Notes: generated from the sequence alone by a model not told the origin. Positions 8,476-17,935 are shown, numbered from the stretch's first letter. The stretch is DNA of 64,000 nt from Planctomycetaceae bacterium (GCA_024742875.1 JANSXP010000008.1:62001-126000); one strand, 5' to 3'. Made by a program: numbers and translations.

Positions 8476-10017
8476 ATGTGGAATCAACTGACAACCCAAC
8501 TCAAAGACGTCTGGAGCCGTCTGTCGACGCCGCAGAAAGGCATGCTGTCCGTGGCAGCATCGGCCTGTCTGCTGGCCGTACTCGGCACGTTCTACTGGGC
8601 CACCCAGCCGGACTATGTCACGCTCGCCAGCGATCTGAGCCCGGCGTCCGCCGCCGAAGTCATGAGTCAGCTGGAGTCCAAAAATGTGGAGTACGAACTG
8701 AGCGTCTCCGGTTCCACGGTCATGGTGCCGCGCAGCAGCCTGGCACAGGGGCGCATGGCCATCAAAGACATTATTGATCCGGCTGTCTCCGAATCGTCCA
8801 CAGGCTTTGCCGGAATGCCGGGCACTCCAACTGAAGAAAATGACCAGCGGACCCGCGCACTGCAGCGCGACATCGCCCGGACTCTGGAACAGCTGACCGG
8901 TATTCGATCGGCCACTGTGCACATCAGCCGCCCGCCGGTCAGCCCGTTTGTTTCAGAGCGTCAGCCAACAACTGCCAGCGTGATGCTGGATCTGATTCCC
9001 GGGGAACCGTGGAGTGGTGGTACGGCACAGTCTGTTTTGATGCTGGTGGCCCGCTCCGTGGAAGGCCTGCGACCGGAAGACATCACGCTGATGGACACCA
9101 AAGGACGCATGTTCGCCTCCAGCAGCGGAATGTCAGGGCACATGAGCTCGCAGTTTGAGCATCAGCAGATGATTGAGCAGTCTTTGTCCATCAAGGCGGA
9201 GACCATTCTTGCGGATCTGCTTGGCCCGGGAAAAGCGTCGGTACGAGTGACGGCGGACATCGACTTTCGCGAAACCACGCGCACCGAAACCATCTTCGAC
9301 CCGGATGGAAAGATCAAAAAGGAAGAGTCGATCGAAACCGTCTCGCAGACGGGCGGCGTGCGACCTTCCGGCGAAGTGGGCTTCAATCCGAATCTGACAT
9401 CCGACCCTGGCAGTGGCGACACGCTGGGCGACTATAAAAAAGAGATCAACTCCACCGAATATGATCATCCGCGCATCGATGAAACCGTGAAGGATTCCCC
9501 GGGAACGATCAAGCGTTTGAGCATTGCCGCGATTGTCGACCTGACTGCGGACGAAGACCCGGCCGCCGCGGCGGGCAACACAGGGGCGGCCGCCACACCG
9601 CCCGCACTCACCGAGCAGGATGTCGAAGCGATCATTAAGCAGGCGGTAGGCTATGACGAAGCGCGTCTGGACGGATTCACCGTAGCCTTCGCTCCGATGA
9701 AGAAAATCGTGCCTGTTGCCGCGCCGCCGTCACTGGTATCCACCTTTCAGGAATACGAAGGGCTGGTCGACAGGGCCATTTTGGCGCTGGGAATGGCGCT
9801 TGCCGCCGTACTCGGATTTTTGGCGCTGCGGAGAATGAAACCAGTGATGGTCGAAAACACGGCTTCCGATGGCCTGTCGCCCGAGCAACTGACACAGATT
9901 CTGGAATTGTCAGAGCGTGTGAAAGGTTCGCCGGATGCGGCCGCTCAGATCCTGTCCGTGTGGATGGGGGAAGACGACGAAGCGGCTGATGAAACCGCCG
10001 TCAACAACGCGGCCTGA
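8476..10017 (+). CDS. fliF: Flagellar MS-ring protein FliF
   Basis: 513 aa. Two membrane helices (about 22-42 and 428-455) flank the large periplasmic ring-building domain, with YscJ/FliF-type ring motifs in the first half (WATQPDYVTLASDLSPASAA and the QRDIARTLEQLTGI segment). The cytoplasmic tail (about 465-505) is the FliG-binding region. FliF is the assembly platform for the rotor and export gate. The start is ambiguous: ATG at 8476 has little ribosome site, while an in-frame GTG at 8443 sits immediately after GAGGAG and would add 11 residues. I chose the ATG because the family begins near the first membrane helix. Confidence 0.93.
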   Translation: MWNQLTTQLKDVWSRLSTPQKGMLSVAASACLLAVLGTFYWATQPDYVTLASDLSPASAAEVMSQLESKNVEYELSVSGSTVMVPRSSLAQGRMAIKDIIDPAVSESSTGFAGMPGTPTEENDQRTRALQRDIARTLEQLTGIRSATVHISRPPVSPFVSERQPTTASVMLDLIPGEPWSGGTAQSVLMLVARSVEGLRPEDITLMDTKGRMFASSSGMSGHMSSQFEHQQMIEQSLSIKAETILADLLGPGKASVRVTADIDFRETTRTETIFDPDGKIKKEESIETVSQTGGVRPSGEVGFNPNLTSDPGSGDTLGDYKKEINSTEYDHPRIDETVKDSPGTIKRLSIAAIVDLTADEDPAAAAGNTGAAATPPALTEQDVEAIIKQAVGYDEARLDGFTVAFAPMKKIVPVAAPPSLVSTFQEYEGLVDRAILALGMALAAVLGFLALRRMKPVMVENTASDGLSPEQLTQILELSERVKGSPDAAAQILSVWMGEDDEAADETAVNNAA

Positions 10018-10065
10018 GCAGGGAGCACTGGCGTCTGATCAACGCCGGCAGCAAATCAGAGAACT

Positions 10066-11025
10066 ATGGACGGACACCAGCAAAGTCTCGCATTTTTGAA
10101 GATGCTGACGCCCGAGGCGGCAGACGATGTGCTTGCGCGCATGAAACCGGGCGTCGCGGACAAACTTCGTGAGTCACTGACCGCCACAGCTGACGTGCCC
10201 ATCGATGCCGGCCGTCGCGCGATCCGTCGCTTTGACGAGATGCTGGCGCTGCTGCGTAAATCCGGCGGACCGCTCACCCAGATGCTGGGACAGCCAGGAC
10301 TGAAAATCGCGGAAGAACACGACGTCGCCGAACCGGAACCCGAAGCGGAGGAGACCGAACTGCATGGCGACACACCGCTGGAACAACTGCAGTCGCTGAG
10401 TACGTTTCAGATTGCCAACGCGCTGCGACCGGAGCAGCCGCGCATTACGGCGATGCTGCTGAACGAACTGCAGCCGGAAATCGCCGCCAATGTGCTGGCA
10501 CTTCTGCCGGAAGAGCAGCAGAGCAAAGTGGTCATTGAGTTTTCGTCCAACCAGCCAGCTCCCCCCATGCTGATCGAACGCATTGTGCGGGCCACACTCA
10601 ACCGCGGGCAAAGCATGCCCAGCGAACCTCCCGATGATCGCGAACAGATTGACCGTCTGGCCGAGATGCTGCGAGAGGTGCCCAAACGGGATCGTTCCCG
10701 CATGATCAATTCCCTGGCTCAGGAAGACGCCGACCTGAAAGAGCGGCTGATGGCCAAACTGTACGTCTTTGACGACCTGCCGACGCTGGACTCTCACATT
10801 CGGCAGAAGATTCTGGCTCAGGTGGACACCACCACTCTGGTCACCGCGCTGTACGAAGCCGAGCAGGCGATCATCGACTCTGTGTTTGAAGTCATGTCCA
10901 ATCGCGCACGTGGGTCGCTGGAAGAGGAAATGCAGTTCCAGCCCCGCGTGAGTGAAGAGAAAGTGGAAGCCGCCCGGGCCTCGCTGGTGAGCATCATGGG
11001 AATGGTTGCGGAAGGGGGAGACTGA
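10066..11025 (+). CDS. fliG: Flagellar motor switch protein FliG
   Basis: 319 aa, slightly shorter than typical. The middle domain carries the FliM-binding region, but the usual EHPQ motif reads EQPR. The C-terminal domain keeps the torque-generating helix context (FDDLPTLDSHIRQKI and EVMSNRARGSLEEEM) and the end segment VEAARASLVSIMGMVAEGG. FliG couples stator force to rotation and binds the FliF tail at its N-terminus, which here is short and followed by an acidic linker (about 82-100). The stop overlaps the fliH start (TGATG). It is a divergent but apparently complete FliG. Confidence 0.88.
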   Translation: MDGHQQSLAFLKMLTPEAADDVLARMKPGVADKLRESLTATADVPIDAGRRAIRRFDEMLALLRKSGGPLTQMLGQPGLKIAEEHDVAEPEPEAEETELHGDTPLEQLQSLSTFQIANALRPEQPRITAMLLNELQPEIAANVLALLPEEQQSKVVIEFSSNQPAPPMLIERIVRATLNRGQSMPSEPPDDREQIDRLAEMLREVPKRDRSRMINSLAQEDADLKERLMAKLYVFDDLPTLDSHIRQKILAQVDTTTLVTALYEAEQAIIDSVFEVMSNRARGSLEEEMQFQPRVSEEKVEAARASLVSIMGMVAEGGD

Positions 11026-11621
11026 TGAGTGCCGCCGCCACCGCCCACAACACGATTGTGTTCCCGCGCCGCCTTGTATCGGTGCGCACATGGGAAGCGA
11101 TCGCCGCAGAGCCCATGACTCCTGTCGCCACTGCACCTGCGACAACAGCCGTGACGAACTCTGTGGAGACTCCTGCTGTCAGTCCTCCGGAACCATCGGC
11201 GGAACTGCTGCTGCAGATTGACGCCTCGCTGAAAGCGCTGCAGGTCTACGAGCAGCAACAGCAGACATTGATGCGGCAGACCATTGTGGAACTGGCTGTC
11301 GTCGCGGCAGAAACAGTGCTGGGACACGCCGTTCGCAACGGAGATTACGACATCGGTGCGAGAATCGAACAGGCGTTCAGCAGATTTGGCTCCGCCGGCC
11401 CTCTGCGAATCGGCCTGCATCCGGGAGATCTGGAAGCTGCCCGCACACTGCTCGATGGCACAACCTACGCTGAGTCTGTTCAGCTGGAGGCCAACGCTTC
11501 TGTGGCCCAGGGGGAATGCCTGGTCAGCTCTCCTCAGGAAACCTGGTGCACCAACATGACAACGCAGCTGGAAACCATTCGTCGCGCCTGGCTGGAGTCG
11601 ATCCATGACACCGTTGCTTGA
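11025..11621 (+). CDS. fliH: Flagellar export ATPase regulator FliH
   Basis: 198 aa. After a variable N-terminus, a Glu/Gln-rich coiled coil (about 62-100) leads into the V-ATPase-E-like C-terminal domain with the HPGDLEAARTLL and EANASVAQGECLVSSPQ segments typical of FliH/YscL. FliH dimers bind FliI and deliver it to the export gate. The sequence WEAI near the N-terminus may be a gate-binding Trp motif, as in other FliH proteins. It overlaps fliG by one base and fliI by 17, indicating tight co-translation with its partner. Confidence 0.88.
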   Translation: MSAAATAHNTIVFPRRLVSVRTWEAIAAEPMTPVATAPATTAVTNSVETPAVSPPEPSAELLLQIDASLKALQVYEQQQQTLMRQTIVELAVVAAETVLGHAVRNGDYDIGARIEQAFSRFGSAGPLRIGLHPGDLEAARTLLDGTTYAESVQLEANASVAQGECLVSSPQETWCTNMTTQLETIRRAWLESIHDTVA

Positions 11622-12966
11622 TGTGCCCGAACTGCGTGACACAGCCGCTCGAACGCCCGCCTTTCAAAAGACGGGACGAGTTACTGGCGCCAATGGTCTG
11701 ATCCAGGCGTCTTTGCGAGCAGCCGTGGGCGAGTGCTGCCAGATCCAGCTGCCGGATGGCCGATCCGTCAGTGCGGAAGCCGTTGGATTTGACGGGCAGA
11801 GTTCACTCCTGATGCCGTACGAAAATGACTACCGGCCGGAACCGGGAATGCAGGTTCAGTGCACCGGCATGCAGCGGCAGGTGGATGTCGGACCGGAACT
11901 GCTGGGACGCGTACTGGATGGACTGGGACGTCCGGTGGACGGTCAGCCGCAACCGAAAACACGAAAGACGCGTTCTCCGCATGCCCCTCCTCCCAATTCT
12001 CTGCTGCGGCAGAGGATCGACCAGCCGCTGGTCACCGGGCAGCGTGCCATCGACACCCTGCTGACCCTGGGAATGGGGCAGCGCGTCGGTCTGTTTGCCG
12101 GCAGCGGCGTGGGCAAAAGCACGCTGATGGGGGAGATCGCACGGCACTCCAATGCCACCGTTAATGTGGTTGCGCTGGTGGGAGAGCGTGGCCGCGAAGT
12201 GCGCCCCTTTATCGAAGACAGCCTGCAGGCGGAGGGACTGGCACGCTCTGTGGTTGTGGTGGCGACGTCGGATGAGTCTCCACTGATGCGAATCAACGCT
12301 GTTCTGACGGCCATTGCCATTGCCGAGGACTATCGAGACCGGGGCATCAATGTCCTGTTTTTTCTCGACAGCCTGACGCGTATGGCTATGGCGCAGCGAG
12401 AATTGGGGATTCTGCTGGGCGAACATCCGGTCAACCGTGGCTATCCGCCGTCGGTGATGAGCCTCATGGCGCAGACGCTGGAACGACTGGGGACTGGCAG
12501 CAGCGGCAGCATCACGGGCATTGTGACCGTGCTCGTGGACGGAGATGACATGGACGAACCGATCGCAGATGCCGCTCGTTCAATTCTCGATGGTCACATC
12601 GTGTTGAAACGAGAGCTGGCGGCGGCCGGACACTTCCCGGCCATTAGTGTTCTCGACAGTGTCAGCCGGCTGTTTCGCGAAGTTACCGACGCCCCGCATC
12701 AGCAGGCCACCGCCACGGTGCGTGAATTACTGGCCAGCTACGCAGAAATGAAAGACATGATTGAAATCGGCGCCTACCAGAAGGGCACCGTCGCCACGGT
12801 CGATCAGGCCATTCATTTCATGCCCATCATTCGCCACTTTCTGTGTCAAAGCGTCGGTGAATCGTTCACGCTGCAACAGTCATCTCAGGATCTGCTGCTG
12901 CTGGGCAGCGCCATTCTGCAGGCGCGGCAAACTTCCGCTGGCAACAGTCAGGGGGCCGCCTCATGA
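11605..12966 (+). CDS. fliI: Flagellum-specific ATP synthase FliI
   Basis: 453 aa, full length. Walker A is GSGVGKST (166-173), then the family block VVALVGERGREVRPFIEDSL, Walker B-type FFLDSLTRMAMAQRE and the export-ATPase signature GYPPSVMSLMAQTLER. FliI is the hexameric ATPase that energises substrate unfolding and entry into the flagellar type III export gate. It overlaps fliH by 17 bases upstream and fliJ by four downstream, keeping the whole FliH-FliI-FliJ ATPase complex in one translational unit. No missing residue was noticed. Confidence 0.96.
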   Translation: MTPLLDVPELRDTAARTPAFQKTGRVTGANGLIQASLRAAVGECCQIQLPDGRSVSAEAVGFDGQSSLLMPYENDYRPEPGMQVQCTGMQRQVDVGPELLGRVLDGLGRPVDGQPQPKTRKTRSPHAPPPNSLLRQRIDQPLVTGQRAIDTLLTLGMGQRVGLFAGSGVGKSTLMGEIARHSNATVNVVALVGERGREVRPFIEDSLQAEGLARSVVVVATSDESPLMRINAVLTAIAIAEDYRDRGINVLFFLDSLTRMAMAQRELGILLGEHPVNRGYPPSVMSLMAQTLERLGTGSSGSITGIVTVLVDGDDMDEPIADAARSILDGHIVLKRELAAAGHFPAISVLDSVSRLFREVTDAPHQQATATVRELLASYAEMKDMIEIGAYQKGTVATVDQAIHFMPIIRHFLCQSVGESFTLQQSSQDLLLLGSAILQARQTSAGNSQGAAS

Positions 12967-13496
12967 AACGTTTTGTCTCACGCCTGAAGCCGTTGCTGCG
13001 GCTGCGACAGCAGCAGGAAAAACTGGCCGCCCTGCAACTGGCGGAAGCCGCCCGTCAGGCGGATCTGGCCCGGCTACAGCTGCAGCGCAAACAGGCTTTG
13101 CAACAGCAGGCGACCGCAGCCATTGGGACACTGCTGCGTGAGGAGCCAACCGGGGGCACACTGCGTTCCGGCCAGCAGAACTCTCAGTGGCATCGTCAGC
13201 GGGTCGTTGAGCAAACGGAGCAAACTCAAGTTGTTGAGAATGCCTTCGCCAGAGCCGGACAGCTTCGCACGGCTGCCTGGAAGGATCTGAAAGTCGCAGA
13301 AGAAGCCACACAGCGGGAACGCGCACAGTACGAACTGCAGCAGCGGCAACAGCAGCTGGCTGACATCGTGGATCGCGCGAGTCACCACTACGGAACGGTG
13401 ACGACGCAGAATGCCACCAGCCACACAACGGACACACGGCCGCTTTGCGACTCTGACCCTCTGCGGTCAGACAGCACATCGGAGTCAGAATCATGA
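12963..13496 (+). CDS. fliJ: Flagellar export protein FliJ
   Basis: 177 aa, almost entirely a Gln/Glu/Arg/Leu coiled coil from residue 1 to about 140, beginning MKRFVSRLKPLLRLRQQQEK, the usual FliJ opening (basic residues, then a heptad-rich helix). FliJ is the central stalk of the FliI hexamer and links it to FlhA. Identification rests on this start, length and position directly after fliI (four-base overlap, ATGA). The last 35 residues are Thr/Ser-rich and probably disordered. Confidence 0.85.
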   Translation: MKRFVSRLKPLLRLRQQQEKLAALQLAEAARQADLARLQLQRKQALQQQATAAIGTLLREEPTGGTLRSGQQNSQWHRQRVVEQTEQTQVVENAFARAGQLRTAAWKDLKVAEEATQRERAQYELQQRQQQLADIVDRASHHYGTVTTQNATSHTTDTRPLCDSDPLRSDSTSESES

Positions 13497-14266
13497 AAAA
13501 ACTCATTACCCTTGGCCTTTATGGGATGGTCGTTTTTGCCGCAACCGGCGCTTCGGCGTGGTATTTCCATTCCCAGGCGCTGACACAGGAACTGGCCAAA
13601 GAAGAAGAGCCCGAGCCCACCAGTCTGACACCGCGTCAGGCCACCAGTGGCGAAGTGCTGACGGCTCGACAGCCGGACGAAGTGGTCGCGGATGAAGAAA
13701 CGCCGGTCGCCGTGCGGCCCGAGAAACTCAGCATGGAAGAAATCGTGCGGCTGGGACTGTCCATCAGAGAACGGGAACAGAGCATTCGTCAGCGGGAACA
13801 GGAACTGAAGAAAATCGAAGCCCGTCACCAGTTGATGCTGGCAGATATTGAGGCGGAGCAGAAGACCGTGCAGGGCCTGTTCGCCCAGATCAGTGATCAG
13901 CGTGACGAAACCGTGGAGCTGTTGAAGGATCTGAAACAGCGGGAATCGACCATCCAGCAGAAAACGCAGGAGATGGAAAAAGAGGCCCCCGGAAGTACGC
14001 CGACCGCCGCCACACCAAAAGACCTCAGCACGAACCTGAAGGAAATGTCTGAGGTCGTTCAAATCATGGAGCCGGAAAAGGCAGCCGTGGTGATTAAGAA
14101 TTTCGCCAACGACGGCAAGATGGATGTGGCCGTGCAGTTGCTGTCGCGCATGGAAGACAAACGCGTGGCCGACATTCTGTCGGAAGTGGGTGACGAGATT
14201 CTTGTCAACGACATTATCAACGCCAGCCTGGCACTGAAACGAGAACCCAAACCGACGCGACGGTAG
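13493..14266 (+). CDS. MotE-like protein with MgtE N-terminal-type domain
   Basis: 257 aa. A short cytoplasmic start and one membrane helix (about 4-22) precede a long charged coiled coil (about 80-165). A C-terminal alpha-helical domain (about 178-250: MSEVVQIMEPEKAAVVIKNF, then MDVAVQLLSRMEDKRVADIL) resembles the MgtE N-terminal/FliG-like fold. This architecture matches MotE of alphaproteobacteria, a periplasmic protein needed for MotC/MotB stability, and related proteins after fliJ in other phyla. It overlaps fliJ by four bases. In this locus it probably supports the stator or rod, but the exact role is inferred. Confidence 0.7.
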   Translation: MKKLITLGLYGMVVFAATGASAWYFHSQALTQELAKEEEPEPTSLTPRQATSGEVLTARQPDEVVADEETPVAVRPEKLSMEEIVRLGLSIREREQSIRQREQELKKIEARHQLMLADIEAEQKTVQGLFAQISDQRDETVELLKDLKQRESTIQQKTQEMEKEAPGSTPTAATPKDLSTNLKEMSEVVQIMEPEKAAVVIKNFANDGKMDVAVQLLSRMEDKRVADILSEVGDEILVNDIINASLALKREPKPTRR

Positions 14267-14314
14267 TTCGAGAGGACACCCGTTTCCGCCAGGTAAGTCG
14301 CGAAAGGATTCGCC

Positions 14315-14584
14315 ATGAACTCTCTGGAAATCATCGCCATCGGGCGAGACCTGATGATGACAACCATGCTGCTTGTTGCACCACCCGTCATTGTGAGTGT
14401 TCTGGTGGGCGTCAGCGTGAGCATCTTTCAGACGGTCACCAGCATTCAGGATCAGACACTCTCGTTTGCGCCCCGCATTATTGCCGTTGGCGTGGCCATG
14501 CTTGTTTGTCTGCCGTGGACAGTCCACATCGCTTCGGCCTTCACCTATCGCATGCTGGAAAGACTGCCGCAGGTGGTCCATTGA
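14315..14584 (+). CDS. fliQ: Flagellar export gate protein FliQ
   Basis: 89 aa with two hydrophobic helices. It carries the family pattern (LLVAPPVIVSVLVGVSVSIF, then QTVTSIQDQTLSFAPRI). FliQ wraps around FliP/FliR in the cytoplasmic-membrane export gate. ATG at 14315 follows GCGAAAGGATTCGCC, a good ribosome site. fliP, normally directly upstream of fliQ, is missing here; the MotE-like gene takes its place. The stop overlaps the fliR start. Confidence 0.95.
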   Translation: MNSLEIIAIGRDLMMTTMLLVAPPVIVSVLVGVSVSIFQTVTSIQDQTLSFAPRIIAVGVAMLVCLPWTVHIASAFTYRMLERLPQVVH

Positions 14585-15348
14585 TTACGGCGCTCGTCAT
14601 TGGGGCCATGCTGTGCCTGATTCGGGTGTCGGCATTTGTCGCTTTTCTGCCCGTGCCGTCCGGGCGCACCATTCCGGCGACCGTGCGAATCGGTCTGGCG
14701 GTGGCGATCACGTTTTGCCTGGCGGAGCAGCACGCGATGAGGTTCATGCCGGCTCCCGGCCTGTCACAGCCGGACGTCAACTGGCTGCAGCTGGGCTGGC
14801 TGGCCGCGCAGGAGCTGATGTACGGACTCTCGCTTGCCTGGATGCTCAGCATGTGCCTTGTCCCCATTCGCATTGCCGGAGCGTACATCGCTCAGGAAAT
14901 GGGCCTGACGATGGGAGGCCTGGCCTCGCCACAGGATCAGCAGCCTTCCAACGTGGTCACCAACGCGCTGGACGCTTTGGCCGGTATGATCTTCTTTTCG
15001 CTCAACCTGCACCACATCGCCCTGGGCGCTTTGGGACACTCGTTTGCCCGGGGTTCGGTGGCCAGCGGCAGCGTCGGCGTGCTCCCCGAATTTCGCATGG
15101 TGCTGGATCAGATCAGCCGGATTCAGGAAGGTGGCCTCGTGATCGCGGCGCCTGTCGGCATCATGCTGTTTCTGTTTTTTGTCACGTTAATGGTGACGAT
15201 TCGCTCAGCGCCGCAGTTCAACTTCTTTGCCATCGGCATGCCGATGCGTGTCGCCGTGGGCACGGTGGCTTTGATGCTGTTTCTACCTCAGCTGCACTCC
15301 GGACTGGCGGTCTGGATGAAGCAGGTCGCGCAGTACGGAGTCTTCTAA
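14581..15348 (+). CDS. fliR: Flagellar export gate protein FliR
   Basis: 255 aa, about six membrane helices. Family features include MLCLIRVSAFVAFLPV near the start, the IAGAYIAQEMGLTMGGLASP loop and a C-terminal PQFNFFAIGMPMRVAVG segment. FliR completes the FliPQR gate and contacts FlhB. I chose a TTG start at 14581 because it overlaps the fliQ stop (TTGA), follows AGGTGG at the right distance, and gives the normal family N-terminus. An upstream ATG at 14506 would lie deep inside fliQ and add an unrelated 25-residue extension. flhB begins at the next base after the stop. Confidence 0.92.
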   Translation: MITALVIGAMLCLIRVSAFVAFLPVPSGRTIPATVRIGLAVAITFCLAEQHAMRFMPAPGLSQPDVNWLQLGWLAAQELMYGLSLAWMLSMCLVPIRIAGAYIAQEMGLTMGGLASPQDQQPSNVVTNALDALAGMIFFSLNLHHIALGALGHSFARGSVASGSVGVLPEFRMVLDQISRIQEGGLVIAAPVGIMLFLFFVTLMVTIRSAPQFNFFAIGMPMRVAVGTVALMLFLPQLHSGLAVWMKQVAQYGVF

Positions 15349-16410
15349 ATGGCCGAAGATCGTCAGGAACAGGGCACAGAAGATCCGACGCAAAGACGTC
15401 GCGAACGTGCGCGCGAGGAAGGCCAGGTGGTACAAAGCCCCGAGGTGGCTTCCGCCTTTGCGCTGCTGGTCAGCGGCCTGATCCTGCTGTGGTTTGGCGG
15501 GTCGATGGGGCGTACGCTCACCGGTGGCCTCCGCACGTGGCTGTCTGACGCGATCACCAGCTGGTCGCCGCAGATGGACTACGTCGTGGTTCGCTGGCTG
15601 TCATGGCAGTCACTGCTCATTTGCAGCCTGCCCGTACTGCTGATGCTGATCGTGTCCTTCTCGATTGCTCTGATTCAGACCGGGCCCATCTTTGCCCTGA
15701 CGCCGCTGTCGATCAAATTCGAAAAGCTGGCTCCGGCAAACAACTGGAAGAAACTGATGTCCCTGGACAATGGTCTGAAAAGTCTTCTGGCCATTCTGAA
15801 GGTCATTGCTGCGTTCGCGGGCACTTCCATTTTCTTTTACTGGAACTGGCAGCGTTATGGAGATTCTGTCCACAGCGATTTTACCACCGTAGTGAGTGAG
15901 ACATGGGACACAGGTGTGATCATCTGGCTGTGCATTGCCGCATTCTTCCTCACACCAGCGGCCGCCGACTATCTGTTTAAGCGCTACCAGCATGAGCAGA
16001 AACTGAAAATGACGCGTGACGAAATCAAACGCGAACAAAAAGACGACACGGGCGACCCCATCATTCGCCAGCGGCAAAGGCAGCGACAGCGGGAAACGCT
16101 GGAGCAGCGGTCCGTCGCCAAAGCCAATGAGGCGACCGTCGTGCTCACTAACCCAACTCACCTGGCGGTGGCCCTCAAATATGAATCCGGCATGAGTGCG
16201 CCGATTGTTGTCGCGAAGGGGGCAGGAGTGTTCGCGAAGAACATCGTTCGCATCGCCAAAGAAAATCGCATTGAGGTCGTGCAGCGCAAACCGCTGGCAC
16301 GGGCCATCTACAAAAACATCAAAGTGGGACAGGAAATTCCGCCGGAATTCTTCCGCGCCGTCGCAGAGATTCTGGCTCAGATTTATCGCATGCGTCGCGC
16401 GACCATCTAA
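15349..16410 (+). CDS. flhB: Flagellar export switch protein FlhB
   Basis: 353 aa. The N-terminal part has the basic EDPTQRRRERAREEGQV start, then four membrane helices (about 35-210). The soluble C-terminal domain carries the self-cleavage motif NPTH (268-271), followed by LAVALKYESGMSAPIVVAKG and the PLARAIYKNIKVGQEIP region. FlhB switches export specificity from rod/hook to filament substrates after autocleavage between N and P. A very basic Gln/Arg repeat (about 241-249) sits just before the cleavage domain. The start abuts the fliR stop with no gap. Confidence 0.96.
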   Translation: MAEDRQEQGTEDPTQRRRERAREEGQVVQSPEVASAFALLVSGLILLWFGGSMGRTLTGGLRTWLSDAITSWSPQMDYVVVRWLSWQSLLICSLPVLLMLIVSFSIALIQTGPIFALTPLSIKFEKLAPANNWKKLMSLDNGLKSLLAILKVIAAFAGTSIFFYWNWQRYGDSVHSDFTTVVSETWDTGVIIWLCIAAFFLTPAAADYLFKRYQHEQKLKMTRDEIKREQKDDTGDPIIRQRQRQRQRETLEQRSVAKANEATVVLTNPTHLAVALKYESGMSAPIVVAKGAGVFAKNIVRIAKENRIEVVQRKPLARAIYKNIKVGQEIPPEFFRAVAEILAQIYRMRRATI

Positions 16411-16458
16411 GAGGCACGCATCGGAAGCATCGCATGATGCAAAGGCTGGAGAATAGTT

Positions 16459-17235
16459 ATGGACAAGGCAACACCTGCAGGACTGCTGCTCGGCGTCGGT
16501 CTGATTCTGGTTTCGATCGCTCTGGGGGGCGGTGGCCTGATGCCGTTCATCGATGCGCCGTCGCTGCTCATCGTGGTGGGGGGCTCGATCGCCGCCACGC
16601 TGATTAACTTTCCACTGTCGGACGTGCTCAGCGTCTTCTCCGTGGTGAAGAACTGCTTCTTTGTCAAACTGCCGGAAGCTCCGGAAGTGATCGCCATTTT
16701 TTCTGACCTGGCCACCATTGCCCGCCGCGACGGGCTGCTGGCACTGGAAAGCAAGATTGAAGAAATTGACGACCCCTTCCTGAAACGCGGCCTCGAACAG
16801 GTGGTTGGTGGCGGTGCCGTGGAAGAGGTCTCCAATTCGATGGAGACCGAACTGGCCTACATTGAGCAGCGGCATACGACGGGCAAGAAGATCGTCGACT
16901 CCATTGGAGCGGCGGCTCCCGCCTTCGGGATGATCGGCACCCTGATCGGTCTGGTGCAGATGCTGCGAGCCCTGGACGACCCCAGCAAAATTGGTGGTGG
17001 TATGGCGGTCGCCCTGTTGACCACCCTTTACGGAGCCGTGGTCTCTAACCTGTTCTGCATTCCGCTGGCCGGCAAGCTGGAGACCCGCAGCAACAACGAA
17101 ACCATGATTCGTGAACTGATGATCTCCGGGCTGCGCTCACTGATTGAAGGACAGGCCCCCACGGTCACGCAGGAACGCCTGCTCGCCTTTTTGGCGCCGA
17201 AAAAACGCTCGTTCGACATTCCCAAAGCCGCCTGA
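16459..17235 (+). CDS. motA: Flagellar motor stator protein MotA
   Basis: 258 aa with four membrane helices. It shows the stator family blocks: the first helix (GLLLGVGLILVSIALGGGG), a second rich in small residues, the cytoplasmic loop with charged residues, and the third/fourth helices with proline-containing AAPAFGMIGTLIGLVQML and YGAVVSNLFCIPLAGKLE. MotA and MotB form the ion channel that turns ion flow into rotor torque through FliG. A short gap and motB follow. Whether protons or sodium drive it cannot be told safely from sequence alone. Confidence 0.95.
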   Translation: MDKATPAGLLLGVGLILVSIALGGGGLMPFIDAPSLLIVVGGSIAATLINFPLSDVLSVFSVVKNCFFVKLPEAPEVIAIFSDLATIARRDGLLALESKIEEIDDPFLKRGLEQVVGGGAVEEVSNSMETELAYIEQRHTTGKKIVDSIGAAAPAFGMIGTLIGLVQMLRALDDPSKIGGGMAVALLTTLYGAVVSNLFCIPLAGKLETRSNNETMIRELMISGLRSLIEGQAPTVTQERLLAFLAPKKRSFDIPKAA

Positions 17236-17252
17236 TGAAGTGAGACAAAGCC

Positions 17253-17915
17253 ATGGCGCGCGACAAACCGGAAGAACCAGGCGGCGGCGATATCCCCGCG
17301 TGGTTTATGACCTACAGCGACGTGATCACGCTGCTGATGACGTTCTTCATCCTGCTGATGACATTCTCCACCACCGAGCCGGAGAACTTTGGCCGTATGC
17401 AGGTGGTGATGTTTGGCGGCGGCAACTCCAGCGGGGTGGCCCGTCAGCAGGAATACATGGAGCAAAACGGCATGGTGGTGCGCGTGCGGCCGCCATCCAG
17501 TCGTGTGGCCAAAGACGGCAGTGAGTCACCCCCGCAGATGCTCTCGCCAGCCACCAAGTCTGTGTCAAAGGGAATCGATGCACTTGATCAGGAGGAGCCC
17601 GTCAGCAAAGCGGAGCGATTTGAGTTTAGTGTGCCTGTCTCCATGCTCAAACGCGGGGACGGCACATTGAGTTCGTATGCGACAACGCTGTCGCAGATGC
17701 TGGGACGCCAGATGCTGAATGTCCCCGTCAATGTTCGCTTTCTGGCGCCCTCGTCGGCGGAAGCTCAGACCGGTTTGCTGATGGCGTCTGCCATCTACGA
17801 GGGATTTTCACTGGCGCCCGGACGACTGTCCGTAGCGACAGTCGACAAACAGCAGGTCAGTGCCGGTCACGTCACGATCCGTCTTGTTCGAGCCACCACA
17901 GAAGAAATCTTCTGA
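17253..17915 (+). CDS. motB: MotB-type stator protein with reduced OmpA-like domain
   Basis: 220 aa, shorter than usual MotB (roughly 250-300). The plug and membrane helix are canonical: PAWFMTYSDVITLLMTFFIL, with the ion-carrying Asp at 23. After a linker (about 45-125), the C-terminal part (about 125-215) keeps an alpha/beta pattern like an OmpA domain. It lacks the conserved Asp/Arg peptidoglycan-binding signature (the TD...P and LS..RA blocks). MotB normally anchors the stator to peptidoglycan; here anchoring may be altered. A second MotB-like gene follows 20 bases later. Confidence 0.85.
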   Translation: MARDKPEEPGGGDIPAWFMTYSDVITLLMTFFILLMTFSTTEPENFGRMQVVMFGGGNSSGVARQQEYMEQNGMVVRVRPPSSRVAKDGSESPPQMLSPATKSVSKGIDALDQEEPVSKAERFEFSVPVSMLKRGDGTLSSYATTLSQMLGRQMLNVPVNVRFLAPSSAEAQTGLLMASAIYEGFSLAPGRLSVATVDKQQVSAGHVTIRLVRATTEEIF

Positions 17916-17935
17916 CAGCGACAGGAGCCGCAGCG

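Noticed and set aside
13388-14581. Minus-strand open frame of 397 codons opposite the MotE-like gene and fliQ
   Set aside because: Shadow frame; composition biased to His, Arg and Phe, no start signal.
15610-16875. Minus-strand open frame of 421 codons opposite flhB and motA
   Set aside because: Shadow of two certain flagellar genes; His/Gln-rich translation without recognisable motifs.
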